A stretch of DNA of 64,000 bases from Bin76 sp963665765 (GTDB taxonomy: Bacteria; Actinomycetota; Acidimicrobiia; Spongiisociales; ZC4RG35). Where the stretch lies: positions 2,790,001-2,854,000 of the forward strand of contig OY762464.1 in assembly GCA_963665765.1 (NCBI GenBank), in the 5' to 3' direction. Within the stretch, counting starts at the first letter, position 1. Each line of letters opens with the position of its first letter. The notes below the pieces were generated by a model, which searched no databases, was not told where the DNA came from, and worked only from the letters and a program-made list of their open reading frames with translations. A program made the translations under genes and the position numbers. Shown piece by piece: positions 18,301-27,046 of the stretch.

Positions 18301-19127
18301 TGGGTTTTCGCTCGGCAGTGGCTTTCTTGACCGTATTTCCGGTCGGGGCAAGGGACGCCGGCATCAGGGCGGGGATGACCTCGGCCCGAGGTTGGTTCCC
18401 GGTGGTTGGCCTGCTGATAGGCATCTTGGTGGCGGCGGTGGATTTATTGGTGCGATGGGGATACACCGGAGGATCGCCGGACTCTGCCAACGATTCGACC
18501 ATGGTTCACATACTGGCCGGGACTGTGATAGTGGCGGCCGGGGCGCTTGTGACCGGCGCCTTGCATCTGGATGGGTTTATGGACACGTGTGACGCTTTGC
18601 TGGGAGGGGCAGGGCCTGATCATCGTCGGAAGATTCTCAAAGATCCCCATGTGGGAGCCTTTGCGGTGATCGCCGTCACCTGCCTGCTGTTGATGAAAGT
18701 AGCGGCCGTTTCGGTATTGCCGTGGGATAGCCGTGGGTGGATCTTGGTTTTGGTTCCCTGTCTGTCTCGCGGGGCTATGTTGTTGGTTATGGAAACATTT
18801 CCCTACGTGGGGGAAAACGGCCTGGGTGCCGAATTTGTGAAGAGAACAGGCCGAGGTCAGATAGGTCTTGGCCTGATTTTTTGCGTGGTGGCGGGGATGA
18901 TTTTGGTTGGTCCGTGGAGTCTCATCATGCTGGCTCTGGTTGCCCTCATAGGATGGCTGATCGGAGTATGGTCGACCAGGCTCTTGGGAGGCGTGACCGG
19001 GGATATCTATGGGGCAGTCAACGAAACCGCGGAAGTCGCGGTGCTGCTCTTGGCCGCCTTGATAGCGGCCAGGTGGTCTGCTGCCTTGTCGCCCTCCTGG
19101 TTCGGGTTGGCAGAAGGGTGGTTCTGA
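18300..19127 (+). CDS. cobS: adenosylcobinamide-GDP ribazoletransferase (cobalamin synthase)
   Basis: A 275-residue polytopic membrane protein from ATG 18300, overlapping the cobT stop. It joins adenosylcobinamide-GDP to alpha-ribazole in the last assembly stage of adenosylcobalamin. Diagnostic blocks are FLTVFPVG near the N-terminus, the Asp-rich GALHLDGFMDTCDALLGG, RKILKDPHVGAFA, and GVTGDIYGAVNETAEV. Several hydrophobic helices fit the family's integral-membrane topology. Its stop overlaps the cobU start as TGATG, so cobT-cobS-cobU appear translationally coupled. Confidence 0.93.
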   Translation: MGFRSAVAFLTVFPVGARDAGIRAGMTSARGWFPVVGLLIGILVAAVDLLVRWGYTGGSPDSANDSTMVHILAGTVIVAAGALVTGALHLDGFMDTCDALLGGAGPDHRRKILKDPHVGAFAVIAVTCLLLMKVAAVSVLPWDSRGWILVLVPCLSRGAMLLVMETFPYVGENGLGAEFVKRTGRGQIGLGLIFCVVAGMILVGPWSLIMLALVALIGWLIGVWSTRLLGGVTGDIYGAVNETAEVAVLLLAALIAARWSAALSPSWFGLAEGWF

Positions 19128-19663
19128 TGAGATCCCACATCACCCTCATCCTGGGCGGGGCCCGCTCGGGGAAAAGCACCGTCGCCGAACAGTTGGCTCG
19201 GGATGCTGATCGGGTTCTCTTTGTGGCAACTGCGGAAGCCTTGGACGAAGAGATGGAGGATCGAATCGAGGCTCACCGGCGGAGCCGACCGGCCGATTGG
19301 GATACTTTGGAAGAACCTCGCGGTCTTGTTCCAGCGCTGCGCCCTCTGCTGGGCGCCTATGACGTCTTCTTGGTGGACTGCATAACCATGTGGGTTAGCA
19401 ACTTGCTATTGGAGGAAGAAGACCCCACCGGCGGCGAGCGCCGGGTTGCAGCAGAGACCCGGCGCCTGCTGGCACTGATGGAAGCCTCCGATGCGGCGTG
19501 GATTTTGGTCAGCAACGAGGTTGGCCTGGGACTGGTCCCGAATTCGCCCCTGGGACGTCAATACCGGGATGTTTTGGGACGCGTCAATCAGACAATAGCG
19601 GCGAGGGCGGATCGAGTCAGGCTGATGATCGCGGGACTTTCTTTGGATATGAAACCCCGGTGA
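19127..19663 (+). CDS. cobU: adenosylcobinamide kinase / adenosylcobinamide-phosphate guanylyltransferase
   Basis: A 178-residue CobU/CobP protein. The P-loop GGARSGKS sits at residues ~10-17. The FVATAEALDEEMEDRIEAHRRSR region, including the guanylylated His, and the VDCITMWVSNLL block are both present. The enzyme phosphorylates adenosylcobinamide and then attaches GMP, feeding CobS. ATG 19127 overlaps the cobS stop. The gene ends just before the convergent toxin gene (stop at 19665), with no room for a separate terminator. Confidence 0.92.
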   Translation: MRSHITLILGGARSGKSTVAEQLARDADRVLFVATAEALDEEMEDRIEAHRRSRPADWDTLEEPRGLVPALRPLLGAYDVFLVDCITMWVSNLLLEEEDPTGGERRVAAETRRLLALMEASDAAWILVSNEVGLGLVPNSPLGRQYRDVLGRVNQTIAARADRVRLMIAGLSLDMKPR

Positions 19664-19664
19664 C

Positions 19665-20102
19665 TCATAGTTTGGGCGTAGCCGGTTTCCAGGGGTTTAG
19701 CAGTTTGAGTTGATGAAACCGCTCGAAATGGAGAGTATTGCGGGTCACCATCACCAAATTGTGAGCTATCGCGGTGGCGGCTATCAAGGCATCGTTGACC
19801 GGTGCGGGATTGGGGACGTGTAAAGCAGCAGCGATCCGAGCTACCTGGGCATCCACCGAAAGGATACGATGATCGAAGGCTTCGTAAACGTCGTTGTCGA
19901 GCCAGCTTCGGAGCACTTCTCCTGAGGCCGGGTCGCGGCGCAGAACCAAAAGCGTCCCTGTTTCAAGTTCTCCGATGGTGATAGTCGATATATAGGTAAG
20001 GTCTTTAGCAACTTCGCCCACCCAGCCCATTACTGCCGGGTCTGCTTTGCCGGATCGGATCTTTCGGATTTCTGAGATGACACTTGTATCAAGCAGATAC
20101 AT
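19665..20102 (-). CDS. VapC-type PIN-domain ribonuclease toxin
   Basis: A 145-residue PIN protein. The true start is ATG 20102, giving MYLLDTSVISE; longer frames run into the antitoxin gene. Acidic residues expected of PIN RNases are visible: Asp in LLDTSVIS, Glu in ITIGELETG, Asp in VNDALIAATA, and the late VTRNTLHFER block, where the usual fourth Asp is replaced by Asn. The start overlaps the antitoxin stop as TGATG, the classic arrangement for coupled toxin and antitoxin. The FitB-like LLDTSVISEIRK start is typical of this subgroup. Confidence 0.88.
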   Translation of the reverse strand: MYLLDTSVISEIRKIRSGKADPAVMGWVGEVAKDLTYISTITIGELETGTLLVLRRDPASGEVLRSWLDNDVYEAFDHRILSVDAQVARIAAALHVPNPAPVNDALIAATAIAHNLVMVTRNTLHFERFHQLKLLNPWKPATPKL

Positions 20103-20365
20103 CAGTCGAACGCCGCCGACCTGCCCAGGTCTGTTGATCTGGGGAAGGCAACCTCGATATCTCCTATGCCAGGCGTTCGACATAAGACATCAGCGAGGGT
20201 AGTTTTGTCCTCCGTGAGTTCGAGGTAGTGGTCATAACTCATCAACACATGAGATGGTCGCCCACGGTTGGTTATGTAGACCGGGCCGTGGCGGGTAGCT
20301 GCTTTGGCGCGGCCGGTGCTCTGATTGAATTCTCGACTGTTCATAGTTCGCGCCGGTGTTGACAT
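20102..20365 (-). CDS. Phd/YefM-type antitoxin
   Basis: An 87-residue protein with the Phd/YefM pattern: NSREFNQSTGRAKAATRHGPVYITNRGRPSHVL, followed by a SYDHYLEL helix. The N-terminal half binds DNA and the C-terminal tail neutralises the toxin. The start is ATG 20365 with AGAGG seven bases upstream; a TTG directly before it is less likely. Members of this family repress their own operon. Confidence 0.85.
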   Translation of the reverse strand: MSTPARTMNSREFNQSTGRAKAATRHGPVYITNRGRPSHVLMSYDHYLELTEDKTTLADVLCRTPGIGDIEVAFPRSTDLGRSAAFD

Positions 20366-20465
20366 CAAGCACCTCTTTCTTTGAGTATATGTTGCTACAT
20401 TTTAGGTGTTGCTGGTGCAATGGGGGCGGCAGAACTCACCGTTGTGGGGAGGAATGGCTAGCGTG

Positions 20466-21617
20466 ATGGCGATGCGGATCAATCCGAGGTTGAAAGAGAT
20501 GGGGGCTTATCCCATCGCCGCCCTCCAGGAGCGCGCCCGAGCCATGCGGGAGGCGGGGGAGACGCTCATCGATTTTTCGATCGGCGACCCGCGGGAGCCC
20601 ACTCCCCCTTTTATCCCAAAAGCCCTGCGCCGAGCCGTTCCCGAGATATCCCAGTACCCCACCACCCGCGGGCTCCGGGTGTTGAGGGAGGCTATCGCCG
20701 GCTATGTGCTTCGCAGATTCGGGATACAGGTGGACCCCGAAACTCAGGTGCTTCCCACCACCGGTTCCAAGGAAGCGATCTTCTCCACCCCGTTCGCCTT
20801 TGTTGATTCTGGTGGCGAGCAGGGGGTGATCTGGCCCACTCCCGGCTATCCCATCTATGGTCGGGGGGCGCTTTTGGCGGGGGCGGTCGGGCATCCGGTG
20901 CGCTTGGGAGAGGACTTCGTGCTGCGGGCTTCTGATGTCTGTGATCGAACCTGGCGCCGGTCGGTGTTGGCATGGACCAACTCACCCCACAATCCGGCCG
21001 GGGCGGTGATGAGCCGGGCCGACCTCGAAGAGTTCTATCGCAAGTGTCGAGCCTTCGAAGTCCTATGGTGCGCTGATGAGTGCTACGTGGATCTCTACGA
21101 GGAGGAACCGCCGGTCTCGGTGTTGGAGGTGGCCGACCCGGATCTGTCGGGAGTGGTCAGCTACCTGAGCCTTTCCAAGCGTTCGGGGATGACCGGCTAT
21201 CGTTCGGCGGCGATGGTGGGAGACGCCCGGGCGATCGGGGCGCTGGCCGCTCTGCGCACCTCCACCGGCACCGCTCCGCCCGAGTTCACGCAGATGGCGG
21301 CGGCGGCCGCTTGGTTGGACGACTCCCATGTAGCAGAGCGTCGGCGGATTTTCGGCGAAAAGCGGGGGGTCCTGCGGGAAGCATTCCGGGGGATGGGATA
21401 CCGGGTGGCCGCCTCCCGGGCCGGTTTGTATCTGTGGGTGGAGGTAGGTGACGATTTGGAGATGACCACCCGGTTACTGGAGCGGGGAGTGGTGGTCTCC
21501 CCGGGGCGGGTGTTCGGCGAGGGCGGAGAGGGTTATATAAGGTTGGCGCTGGTACCCGGTGTAAAGCAGTGCCGGCAAGCTGTGGAGGTGTTGAAAGAAT
21601 GTCTGACCAAGATGTGA
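20466..21617 (+). CDS. dapC: succinyldiaminopimelate aminotransferase
   Basis: A 383-residue fold-type I PLP aminotransferase of the actinobacterial DapC type. Family markers include INPRLKEMGAYPIAALQER at the start, FSIGDPREPTPPFIP, the GSKEAIF cofactor loop, TNSPHNPAGAV, and the PLP-lysine segment LSKRSGMTGYRS. It makes N-succinyl-diaminopimelate in lysine and cell-wall synthesis. GTG 20463 and ATG 20466 both sit at workable distance from the strong GGGGAGGA; I chose the ATG. The gene overlaps dapD by 19 bp. Confidence 0.9.
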   Translation: MAMRINPRLKEMGAYPIAALQERARAMREAGETLIDFSIGDPREPTPPFIPKALRRAVPEISQYPTTRGLRVLREAIAGYVLRRFGIQVDPETQVLPTTGSKEAIFSTPFAFVDSGGEQGVIWPTPGYPIYGRGALLAGAVGHPVRLGEDFVLRASDVCDRTWRRSVLAWTNSPHNPAGAVMSRADLEEFYRKCRAFEVLWCADECYVDLYEEEPPVSVLEVADPDLSGVVSYLSLSKRSGMTGYRSAAMVGDARAIGALAALRTSTGTAPPEFTQMAAAAAWLDDSHVAERRRIFGEKRGVLREAFRGMGYRVAASRAGLYLWVEVGDDLEMTTRLLERGVVVSPGRVFGEGGEGYIRLALVPGVKQCRQAVEVLKECLTKM

Positions 21618-22405
21618 TCAGGGCGGCCTATGCCGGAGATGCGGATCTGGCCGAAGCCCGGGATTCGGTGATGTCCACTATCCATCAACTCGATCGGGGA
21701 AAGATCCGGGTGGCGGAAAAGACCTCAGGGGAATGGGTGGTGAACGAATGGGTCAAAGAAGCCATACTGCTCTATTTCCAGCTCACCGGTATGGAGGAGA
21801 TGGATGGGGGAGCGTTGATGTGGCATGACAAGATCCCCACCAAACGCAACCTGGCGGAGGTGCAGGTACGGGTGGTTCCGCCCGGAGTGGTCCGATACGG
21901 CGCCTTCTGCGAACCGGGGGTGATTGTGATGCCCGGATATGTCAACATCGGCGCCTGGGTGGGATCGGGGTCGATGGTGGATACCTGGGCCACCGTGGGA
22001 TCATGCGCGCAGGTGGGAAGGGGCGTGCATCTTTCGGGAGGGGTGGGGATCGGGGGAGTCCTGGAGCCGCCCGGCGCCCGGCCGGTGATAATCGAGGACG
22101 GCGCTTTCATCGGCAGTCGGTGCATCGTGGTGGAAGGGGCGGTGATCGAACAAGGAGCGGTGCTGGGCGCCAACACCACCATCACGGCTTCCACTCGCAT
22201 CATCGACGTCCGCGGCCCATCGCCGGTTGAGTATCGGGGAGTGGTGCCGGCCAACTCGGTGGTGATCCCCGGGATGCGTTCCCGGGCATTTCCGGCCGGA
22301 GAATACGGAGTGCCGTGCGCCCTGATCATCGGAGAACGGACCGCCTCAACCGATCGCAAGACCTCCCTCAACGAGGCATTGCGGACCTTCGGGGTGCAGG
22401 TTTGA
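21599..22405 (+). CDS. dapD: tetrahydrodipicolinate N-succinyltransferase
   Basis: A 268-residue left-handed beta-helix acyltransferase. The hexapeptide-repeat core includes GVIVMPGYVNIGAWV, SMVDTWATVGSCAQVG, HLSGGVGIGGVLEPP and EDGAFIGSRC, which are highly conserved in DapD. It succinylates tetrahydrodipicolinate, the step before DapC. Length and motifs match the ~270-residue DapD class rather than the longer mycobacterial form. Start ATG 21599 lies inside the end of dapC (GAAAGA upstream), and the stop overlaps the dapE start. Confidence 0.93.
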   Translation: MSDQDVIRAAYAGDADLAEARDSVMSTIHQLDRGKIRVAEKTSGEWVVNEWVKEAILLYFQLTGMEEMDGGALMWHDKIPTKRNLAEVQVRVVPPGVVRYGAFCEPGVIVMPGYVNIGAWVGSGSMVDTWATVGSCAQVGRGVHLSGGVGIGGVLEPPGARPVIIEDGAFIGSRCIVVEGAVIEQGAVLGANTTITASTRIIDVRGPSPVEYRGVVPANSVVIPGMRSRAFPAGEYGVPCALIIGERTASTDRKTSLNEALRTFGVQV

Positions 22406-23457
22406 CCGATCTGACCGACACGCTGGCACATCTGATCGATATCCCCTCGGTCACCGGCGATGAAGCTCGGATTTGTGATTATGTATCGAAACGTTTGGCC
22501 GACCGAGCTTCCCATCTTTCCCAACAGCGCGTGAACAACTCCCTAGTGGCGTCCACTGCCGGGGAGGGACCACTGGTGGTGTTGGCCGGCCATCTGGATA
22601 CGGTGCCCGCCCAGGGGCAACCACCCGCCTATATGGAGGGGGGTCGTATGCACGGGCTGGGGGCTTCGGACATGAAGGGTGGGGTGGCGGTGATGCTTCA
22701 TCTAATGGAGAAGGCTCAACCCCACTGGCCCTACCGTTTAGCGGCAGTGTTCTACGAGGCGGAGGAGGGGAAATTCGCCAACAACGGACTTGAGCCGGTG
22801 CTCAACCAGTGCCCCTGGCTGGGCGAGGCTTCCTTTGGGGTGTTGCTGGAACCTTCCGACGGCGAGATCCAGGCCGGGTGCAACGGGGTTATGAACGTGG
22901 GGGTGACCTTTGTGGGCCGCTCGTCCCATTCGGCCCGGCCCTGGTGGGGATCCAACGCCATTTCCAAGGCGGGTGAATGGCTGGCGAATATGCACGTGCG
23001 TCTGCCGGCGCCGGTGGACATCGACGGGCTGGTTTTCAAAGAAGTGATGTCGGTCACCCTGGCCCAGGGTGGGTTGGCCGCCAATATCATCCCCCCGACA
23101 TTCGAGATGAACCTCAACTACCGGTTCGGTCCGCACCGCACCATCGCCGAGGCGGAGGAAGAAGTGCGGCGGGCGTGTCGGGACGCCGACCGGGTGGAAA
23201 TCATCGATGCCGCCCCTTCCGGCGAGGTAGTGACCGACCACCCTCTGGTAACGGCCCTGGCCGCGTCCGCCCAGGTGGAGATCGGCTCCAAACAGGGCTG
23301 GACGGATGTGGCCCGGCTCACCGCCCGGGGAGTTCCCTCGGTCAACTTCGGTCCGGGAGAAACCTCGCAGGCGCACACCGCCACCGAGAGCATGCCCCTT
23401 GCTCATCTCGATCTGGTTTATGAAAGTATGAAAAGGGTATTATCCGGCTCGTCGTGA
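22402..23457 (+). CDS. dapE: succinyl-diaminopimelate desuccinylase (M20 metallopeptidase family)
   Basis: A 351-residue M20 enzyme that removes succinate to give LL-diaminopimelate. Metal and catalytic residues are visible in LAGHLDTVP, GLGASDMKGGVA and YEAEEGKF. The DapE dimerisation region contains HSARPWWGSNAI, and the end has a conserved PSVNFGPG followed by AHTATESMPL. The start TTG 22402 overlaps the dapD stop, consistent with coupling. Its stop overlaps the iolC start, so dapC, dapD, dapE and iolC form one run. Confidence 0.92.
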   Translation: MTDLTDTLAHLIDIPSVTGDEARICDYVSKRLADRASHLSQQRVNNSLVASTAGEGPLVVLAGHLDTVPAQGQPPAYMEGGRMHGLGASDMKGGVAVMLHLMEKAQPHWPYRLAAVFYEAEEGKFANNGLEPVLNQCPWLGEASFGVLLEPSDGEIQAGCNGVMNVGVTFVGRSSHSARPWWGSNAISKAGEWLANMHVRLPAPVDIDGLVFKEVMSVTLAQGGLAANIIPPTFEMNLNYRFGPHRTIAEAEEEVRRACRDADRVEIIDAAPSGEVVTDHPLVTALAASAQVEIGSKQGWTDVARLTARGVPSVNFGPGETSQAHTATESMPLAHLDLVYESMKRVLSGSS

Positions 23458-24494
23458 GCGAGTATTTATCTTCCGGCCCCGTTGCCGAGCCCGGCTGTCT
23501 TGACCTGATCACCGTGGGGCGGGTCAACCTCGACCTCTACTCCCAGCAGATCGGCGCGCCGTTTCGAGAGGTAACCTGGTTTGAGGCGATGGTGGGGGGA
23601 AGCCCCACCAACATCGCCATCGGCACGGCCCGGCTGGGCCTGCGCTCTGCTGCTTTTACGGCGGTGGGAGAGGATCAGGTGGGGGATCTAATCCTGCACC
23701 GGTTGGCGGCCGATGGAGTGGACACCAGTTTTGTCCTGCGCAAGCGAGGACATCTGTCATCGCTAGCGCTGCTGGGAGTGGAACCTCCCGATCACTTTCC
23801 ACTGATGTTTTACCGCAGTGACCCGGCGGACATTCACCTCACCTGCGAGGATGCCGCCCGGCTGCCGCTCACTCAGACCAGGGCCATCCAGCATTCCGGC
23901 AACGCCTTTAGTCTCGGCGAGTGTGCCGAGGCGGCTAGGTGGTTGGTGGAGGAAGCCCACCGGCTCGGCATTCCCTCCTTCTTGGACCTCGACATGCGCC
24001 CCGCCGAGTGGCCGGATCCGCTCGACTATGGGCGGGCGATCAGACGGGCACTACCCCGGGTAGAAGTGGTGATCGGAACCTACGAGGAACTGTGGGGGGC
24101 CTTGGCGCCCGATCCCGGGCCCAGCCTTACTCACGGTCCCCTTACCTCGTCCCGGCGCCGGTGGGTGGAAGAACAAAGCTCCCAACAGGCCGACGGTGAG
24201 GGCGGTCCATCTACTGTCGTGTTGAAGAGAGGCGCCCAACCTACTTGGCTGTTCCACTCCGGCGGAACATTCCAAGAGATTCCCGGCTACCGAGCCGAGA
24301 TCGTCAACACGGTGGGCGCGGGCGACTCGTTCGCCTCGGGGTTGATCTTCAGCCGGCTGTCCGGTCAGGATTGGGAAGAGTCAGTGCGCTTCGCCAATGC
24401 CTGTGGAGCGATCACGGTGAGCCGTTCCGGATGTTCCACCGCATTTCCCACCTTGGAGGAAGTGCGGGACTTTCGAACCCAGGCAGGTGGATAG
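23454..24494 (+). CDS. iolC: 5-dehydro-2-deoxygluconokinase (PfkB family)
   Basis: A 346-residue ribokinase-family kinase. IolC features include TVGRVNLDLYSQQIGAPF near the N-terminus, MVGGSPTNIAIGTARLG, an FLDLDMRPAEWPD segment, and the PfkB signature VNTVGAGDSFASGLIF with catalytic Asp. IolC phosphorylates 5-dehydro-2-deoxygluconate in myo-inositol catabolism. The GTG start overlaps the dapE stop (GTGA), so an inositol gene is apparently translated with a lysine operon, an unusual pairing. The rest of the iol pathway lies 8-12 kb away on the opposite strand. Confidence 0.9.
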   Translation: MSEYLSSGPVAEPGCLDLITVGRVNLDLYSQQIGAPFREVTWFEAMVGGSPTNIAIGTARLGLRSAAFTAVGEDQVGDLILHRLAADGVDTSFVLRKRGHLSSLALLGVEPPDHFPLMFYRSDPADIHLTCEDAARLPLTQTRAIQHSGNAFSLGECAEAARWLVEEAHRLGIPSFLDLDMRPAEWPDPLDYGRAIRRALPRVEVVIGTYEELWGALAPDPGPSLTHGPLTSSRRRWVEEQSSQQADGEGGPSTVVLKRGAQPTWLFHSGGTFQEIPGYRAEIVNTVGAGDSFASGLIFSRLSGQDWEESVRFANACGAITVSRSGCSTAFPTLEEVRDFRTQAGG

Positions 24495-24640
24495 GGCCAG
24501 CGGCGGGCAAAAGCCGTCACATGCTAGTGGAAGTCGAACACCTTCCGGTCTGAGCGAGGCGGTCCCACCTCGGATGAGTCTTGGCGAACTCCAAGACATC
24601 GAGTTGTAGGGGGGGTGGAGAGACACGTTTCAACCCTGAA

Positions 24641-25714
24641 TCATGTTTCTATGTTGTCGAGTTCGATCAGGTCATGTGGTCGACGTCTAACACCAATCTC
24701 GTTCTCCACTAGGAGAGCTACCAGTTGTTCGCCGTTCATCAATGCCACTGGAACGGCATCCGACCTGGCTGCCTCCTCTCGCGCTCCACGGCTGAAATCG
24801 CTTGTGGTAATGATAAGACCTTGCTCATGGCTTCCGAGACTGCCTCGGACCTGTTGAACTACTGGAGACTGGACATTGTTCTTCCACTTCTTGACTTGTA
24901 CAGCCATCCGCGTGCGAATCACCTCGCCCACAACCAAAGTGGCACGGACATCAATACCACCGTCCCTGGTTCCGCTGGTGACTTCAATATCATCAAAACC
25001 CAGTTCCGACAACATGCGGGCGACGAACTCCTCGAAAGTGTTCCACTCCATTTCAAGAAGACGTTTGTGTAACGCCTTACTCGTCTGCCGATTGTGTTGT
25101 GCGATTTGGTTGCCGAGGCTGAGTTCTATCTCTCCAGAAAGCCCAATCAACCCATTACCGTGCTTCACAAACCGAGGATGCTCATGACGGCGCTGGTACC
25201 GTTTGATCTCCGTCAGAATCTGTGCATACATGGTAGCTTCAGGGGTTTTCCCCTTGCTGACCAAAAACCCCATTTCAAGGGCCTGTTGAGTAATGGCGCG
25301 ATAATGCATCGGTTGTTGCTTACCAAGCGTTTCAAGCACCTTCTCTGCGGAGTCAGTGAAGGAGTAGGTTTTTACGTGGGTTAATTGGCCCGGCTCCGAT
25401 GCAGTTCCAGGTTGGGGGTCGCTTACTGCCTCGCCGGTGGCGTTCGTTGCCTGCAGGGTGAATGTACCGGGTTCAGTGCGCGCGAAGGGTGAAGCGTTTC
25501 CCCTCTTCTTAATGTCCGAATTGATGGCGGCTGCTACTGATGCCTCTGGTGTCTGTCCTGACGTATCCCAGAGACCCATGGTGAGAATCCGCTCGGTGAT
25601 CTCCTTCACATGAAGCGGCCCTTTCGATTCTCCTAACACCCGCAGGGCGGCATCGCGTATCGTCAAAGCTTTCTTGTCCTTCAAGGTATGTCCAAATCGA
25701 GGCGGACTTTGCAT
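24641..25714 (-). CDS. HARE-HTH / Mrr-type restriction endonuclease
   Basis: A 357-residue protein. Residues ~15-80 and ~125-190 are two HARE-type winged helices (TIRDAALRVLGESKGPLHVK and MHYRAITQQALEMG with characteristic GKTPEATM). The C-terminal ~130 residues are an Mrr_cat PD-(D/E)xK domain: WNTFEEFVARMLSELGFDDI, then DGGIDVRATL, then MAVQVKKWKNNV. Such proteins are candidate modification-dependent endonucleases. The start at 25714 has AAGGA directly adjacent, which is tight; a TTG about ten codons in is possible. The gene interrupts the iolC-Cgl0159 neighbourhood and appears less GC-rich than the surrounding metabolic genes. Confidence 0.85.
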   Translation of the reverse strand: MQSPPRFGHTLKDKKALTIRDAALRVLGESKGPLHVKEITERILTMGLWDTSGQTPEASVAAAINSDIKKRGNASPFARTEPGTFTLQATNATGEAVSDPQPGTASEPGQLTHVKTYSFTDSAEKVLETLGKQQPMHYRAITQQALEMGFLVSKGKTPEATMYAQILTEIKRYQRRHEHPRFVKHGNGLIGLSGEIELSLGNQIAQHNRQTSKALHKRLLEMEWNTFEEFVARMLSELGFDDIEVTSGTRDGGIDVRATLVVGEVIRTRMAVQVKKWKNNVQSPVVQQVRGSLGSHEQGLIITTSDFSRGAREEAARSDAVPVALMNGEQLVALLVENEIGVRRRPHDLIELDNIET

Positions 25715-26076
25715 TCCTTAAGGCTACTCTTGAGATCGGCCGCAAGTAATCCTTCCGGTGTGATACGGAATGTCACCCTGTGGCTCGGTTAGGTTGAGGC
25801 GGCTTACGAGAGTAGCGAGCGTATGGTGGGGGGCAGCGAGAACAATTTCTTGCAACGCTTCGGTGCCGAGGGAGACCACGTTGCCTGGGTCGGATGTCCA
25901 CCTCGCAGTCCCCTTCTATGGGGTTTTGGCGGCCTCAACCATGGACAGGTGGTGGCGGGGGAGGGCTTTCCGATTAGGGGCTGGCACAGGGTGAATTTCG
26001 CGAGATACGGGTCGTTTTCGCGGGAATCTCGTTGTGAGACTGTATTTTCCCCTTTTTTTCTTACCAACCGGAGGTG
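25715..26076. other. 362-bp gap with a probable repeat fragment
   Basis: No gene is supported here. An 85-residue plus-strand frame (25823-26080) matches no family. The right half (25944-26023) resembles the 3' part of the dispersed element found at 40208 and 48257, annotated separately. The rest holds nothing recognisable. Confidence 0.5.
25944..26023 (+). repeat. probable degenerate fragment of the dispersed TCGCGA element
   Basis: The segment shares a GGTGGTG..GCGGGGGAGGG run and then GAATTTCGCGAGATACGGG followed by TTTTCGCG with the 3' portion of the two full copies. The 12-base spacing between the two TTTCGCG motifs is conserved. The 5' half, both hairpins and the left inverted end are not detectable. 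The match is short and partly G-rich, so chance similarity is possible. Confidence 0.4.
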
Positions 26077-27030
26077 TTAAAGATCGGGGTGAACAATACT
26101 GGCAGCCCGATCGACCCAGCCAGCCACATCGTCATCGGCGGGATAGATGAGACTGCGTCCTGCCACCAGTCCCCGCACTGTGGGGGCTTCCATTGCCGCG
26201 GCCCAAGAGGCCAGTAGCGCTTCGCCCCGATCTCCCGGATCTCCTCCCAAGAGCAGCACTGGCAGGGTGGAGGCGGCAAAGACCCGGTGGGGGTCGGAAT
26301 CCGGAGGAGGCAGCTTCAGCCACGTATAGGCGCTGGTGGGGCCCAGTCCCGAGGCAATGGCGATCACCTCGATCAACGCTTCGGCGCTGGTGTCGATCCG
26401 CAGGTTGCCTTCGTCGTCCCGGTAAGCGGGCAGAGGTTCCAGCATCACCGCCATCGGCCTCTTCTGGCTGGTGATAACGCGGAGCACCCGCGAGCAGTAG
26501 GTTAGGGTCTTGAGGCTGTTGGGGTCCTGGCGGTCGATGCGCAGCAGGAACTTTCCGCCGTCCAGATTCATCTTGTAGAGACCGGCGGTGTGATAGGCGG
26601 TGGCGGGATCCTCCAGCTCCCAGACCGATCCGGCCAATCCTCCCCGATTAATAGATCCGAAAACGATCTTGTCATCCAACAATGTCTTGTCCCCCATGAT
26701 CAACCCCAAGAGCAGCAATTCTTCAAAGATGTCGGGAGTGGCCAAAAGCCCATCCACTCCCGGATGGGAAAGGGCGACGGCGAGCCGGGAAAGAAGATCC
26801 CGACGATCGGCCATTCGCAACGGGTTCCCGCCCACACCGATCGCGCCACGGGCGGGATGGTCGGCGGCTACCAGGAACAGACGGCCATCGTCACGAACTC
26901 CGCCCTGCGGAGTCTCAAAAGGCGCCAGCAAAGACTGACGGCGCCGGCGCAGGCGAGCAAGCTCCAGCACCTTGTCCGGCTCCCGAGCCCGCAGCTCGAT
27001 TAGGCGTTTGTACAGGTTGTCAGTGATCAC
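26077..27030 (-). CDS. Cgl0159-type (beta/alpha)8-barrel protein, aldolase-like, of inositol clusters
   Basis: A 317-residue protein. The frame is open further upstream, but that part overlaps the endonuclease gene; GTG 27030 with GGGGTG upstream fits best. Blocks include LYKRLIELRAREPDKVLELARLR, FLVAADHPARGAIGVG, DGLLATPDIFEELLLLG, VFGSINRGGLAGSVWELED and AYTWLKLPP. These match the barrel family that accompanies iolC in actinobacterial inositol clusters. It is often annotated as aldolase-like, and its reaction is unproven to my knowledge. Here it is separated from iolC by the Mrr gene, is on the opposite strand, and follows the endonuclease gene by only 16 bp. Confidence 0.75.
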   Translation of the reverse strand: MITDNLYKRLIELRAREPDKVLELARLRRRRQSLLAPFETPQGGVRDDGRLFLVAADHPARGAIGVGGNPLRMADRRDLLSRLAVALSHPGVDGLLATPDIFEELLLLGLIMGDKTLLDDKIVFGSINRGGLAGSVWELEDPATAYHTAGLYKMNLDGGKFLLRIDRQDPNSLKTLTYCSRVLRVITSQKRPMAVMLEPLPAYRDDEGNLRIDTSAEALIEVIAIASGLGPTSAYTWLKLPPPDSDPHRVFAASTLPVLLLGGDPGDRGEALLASWAAAMEAPTVRGLVAGRSLIYPADDDVAGWVDRAASIVHPDL

Positions 27031-27046
27031 CGGTGGCACCCCAAAA

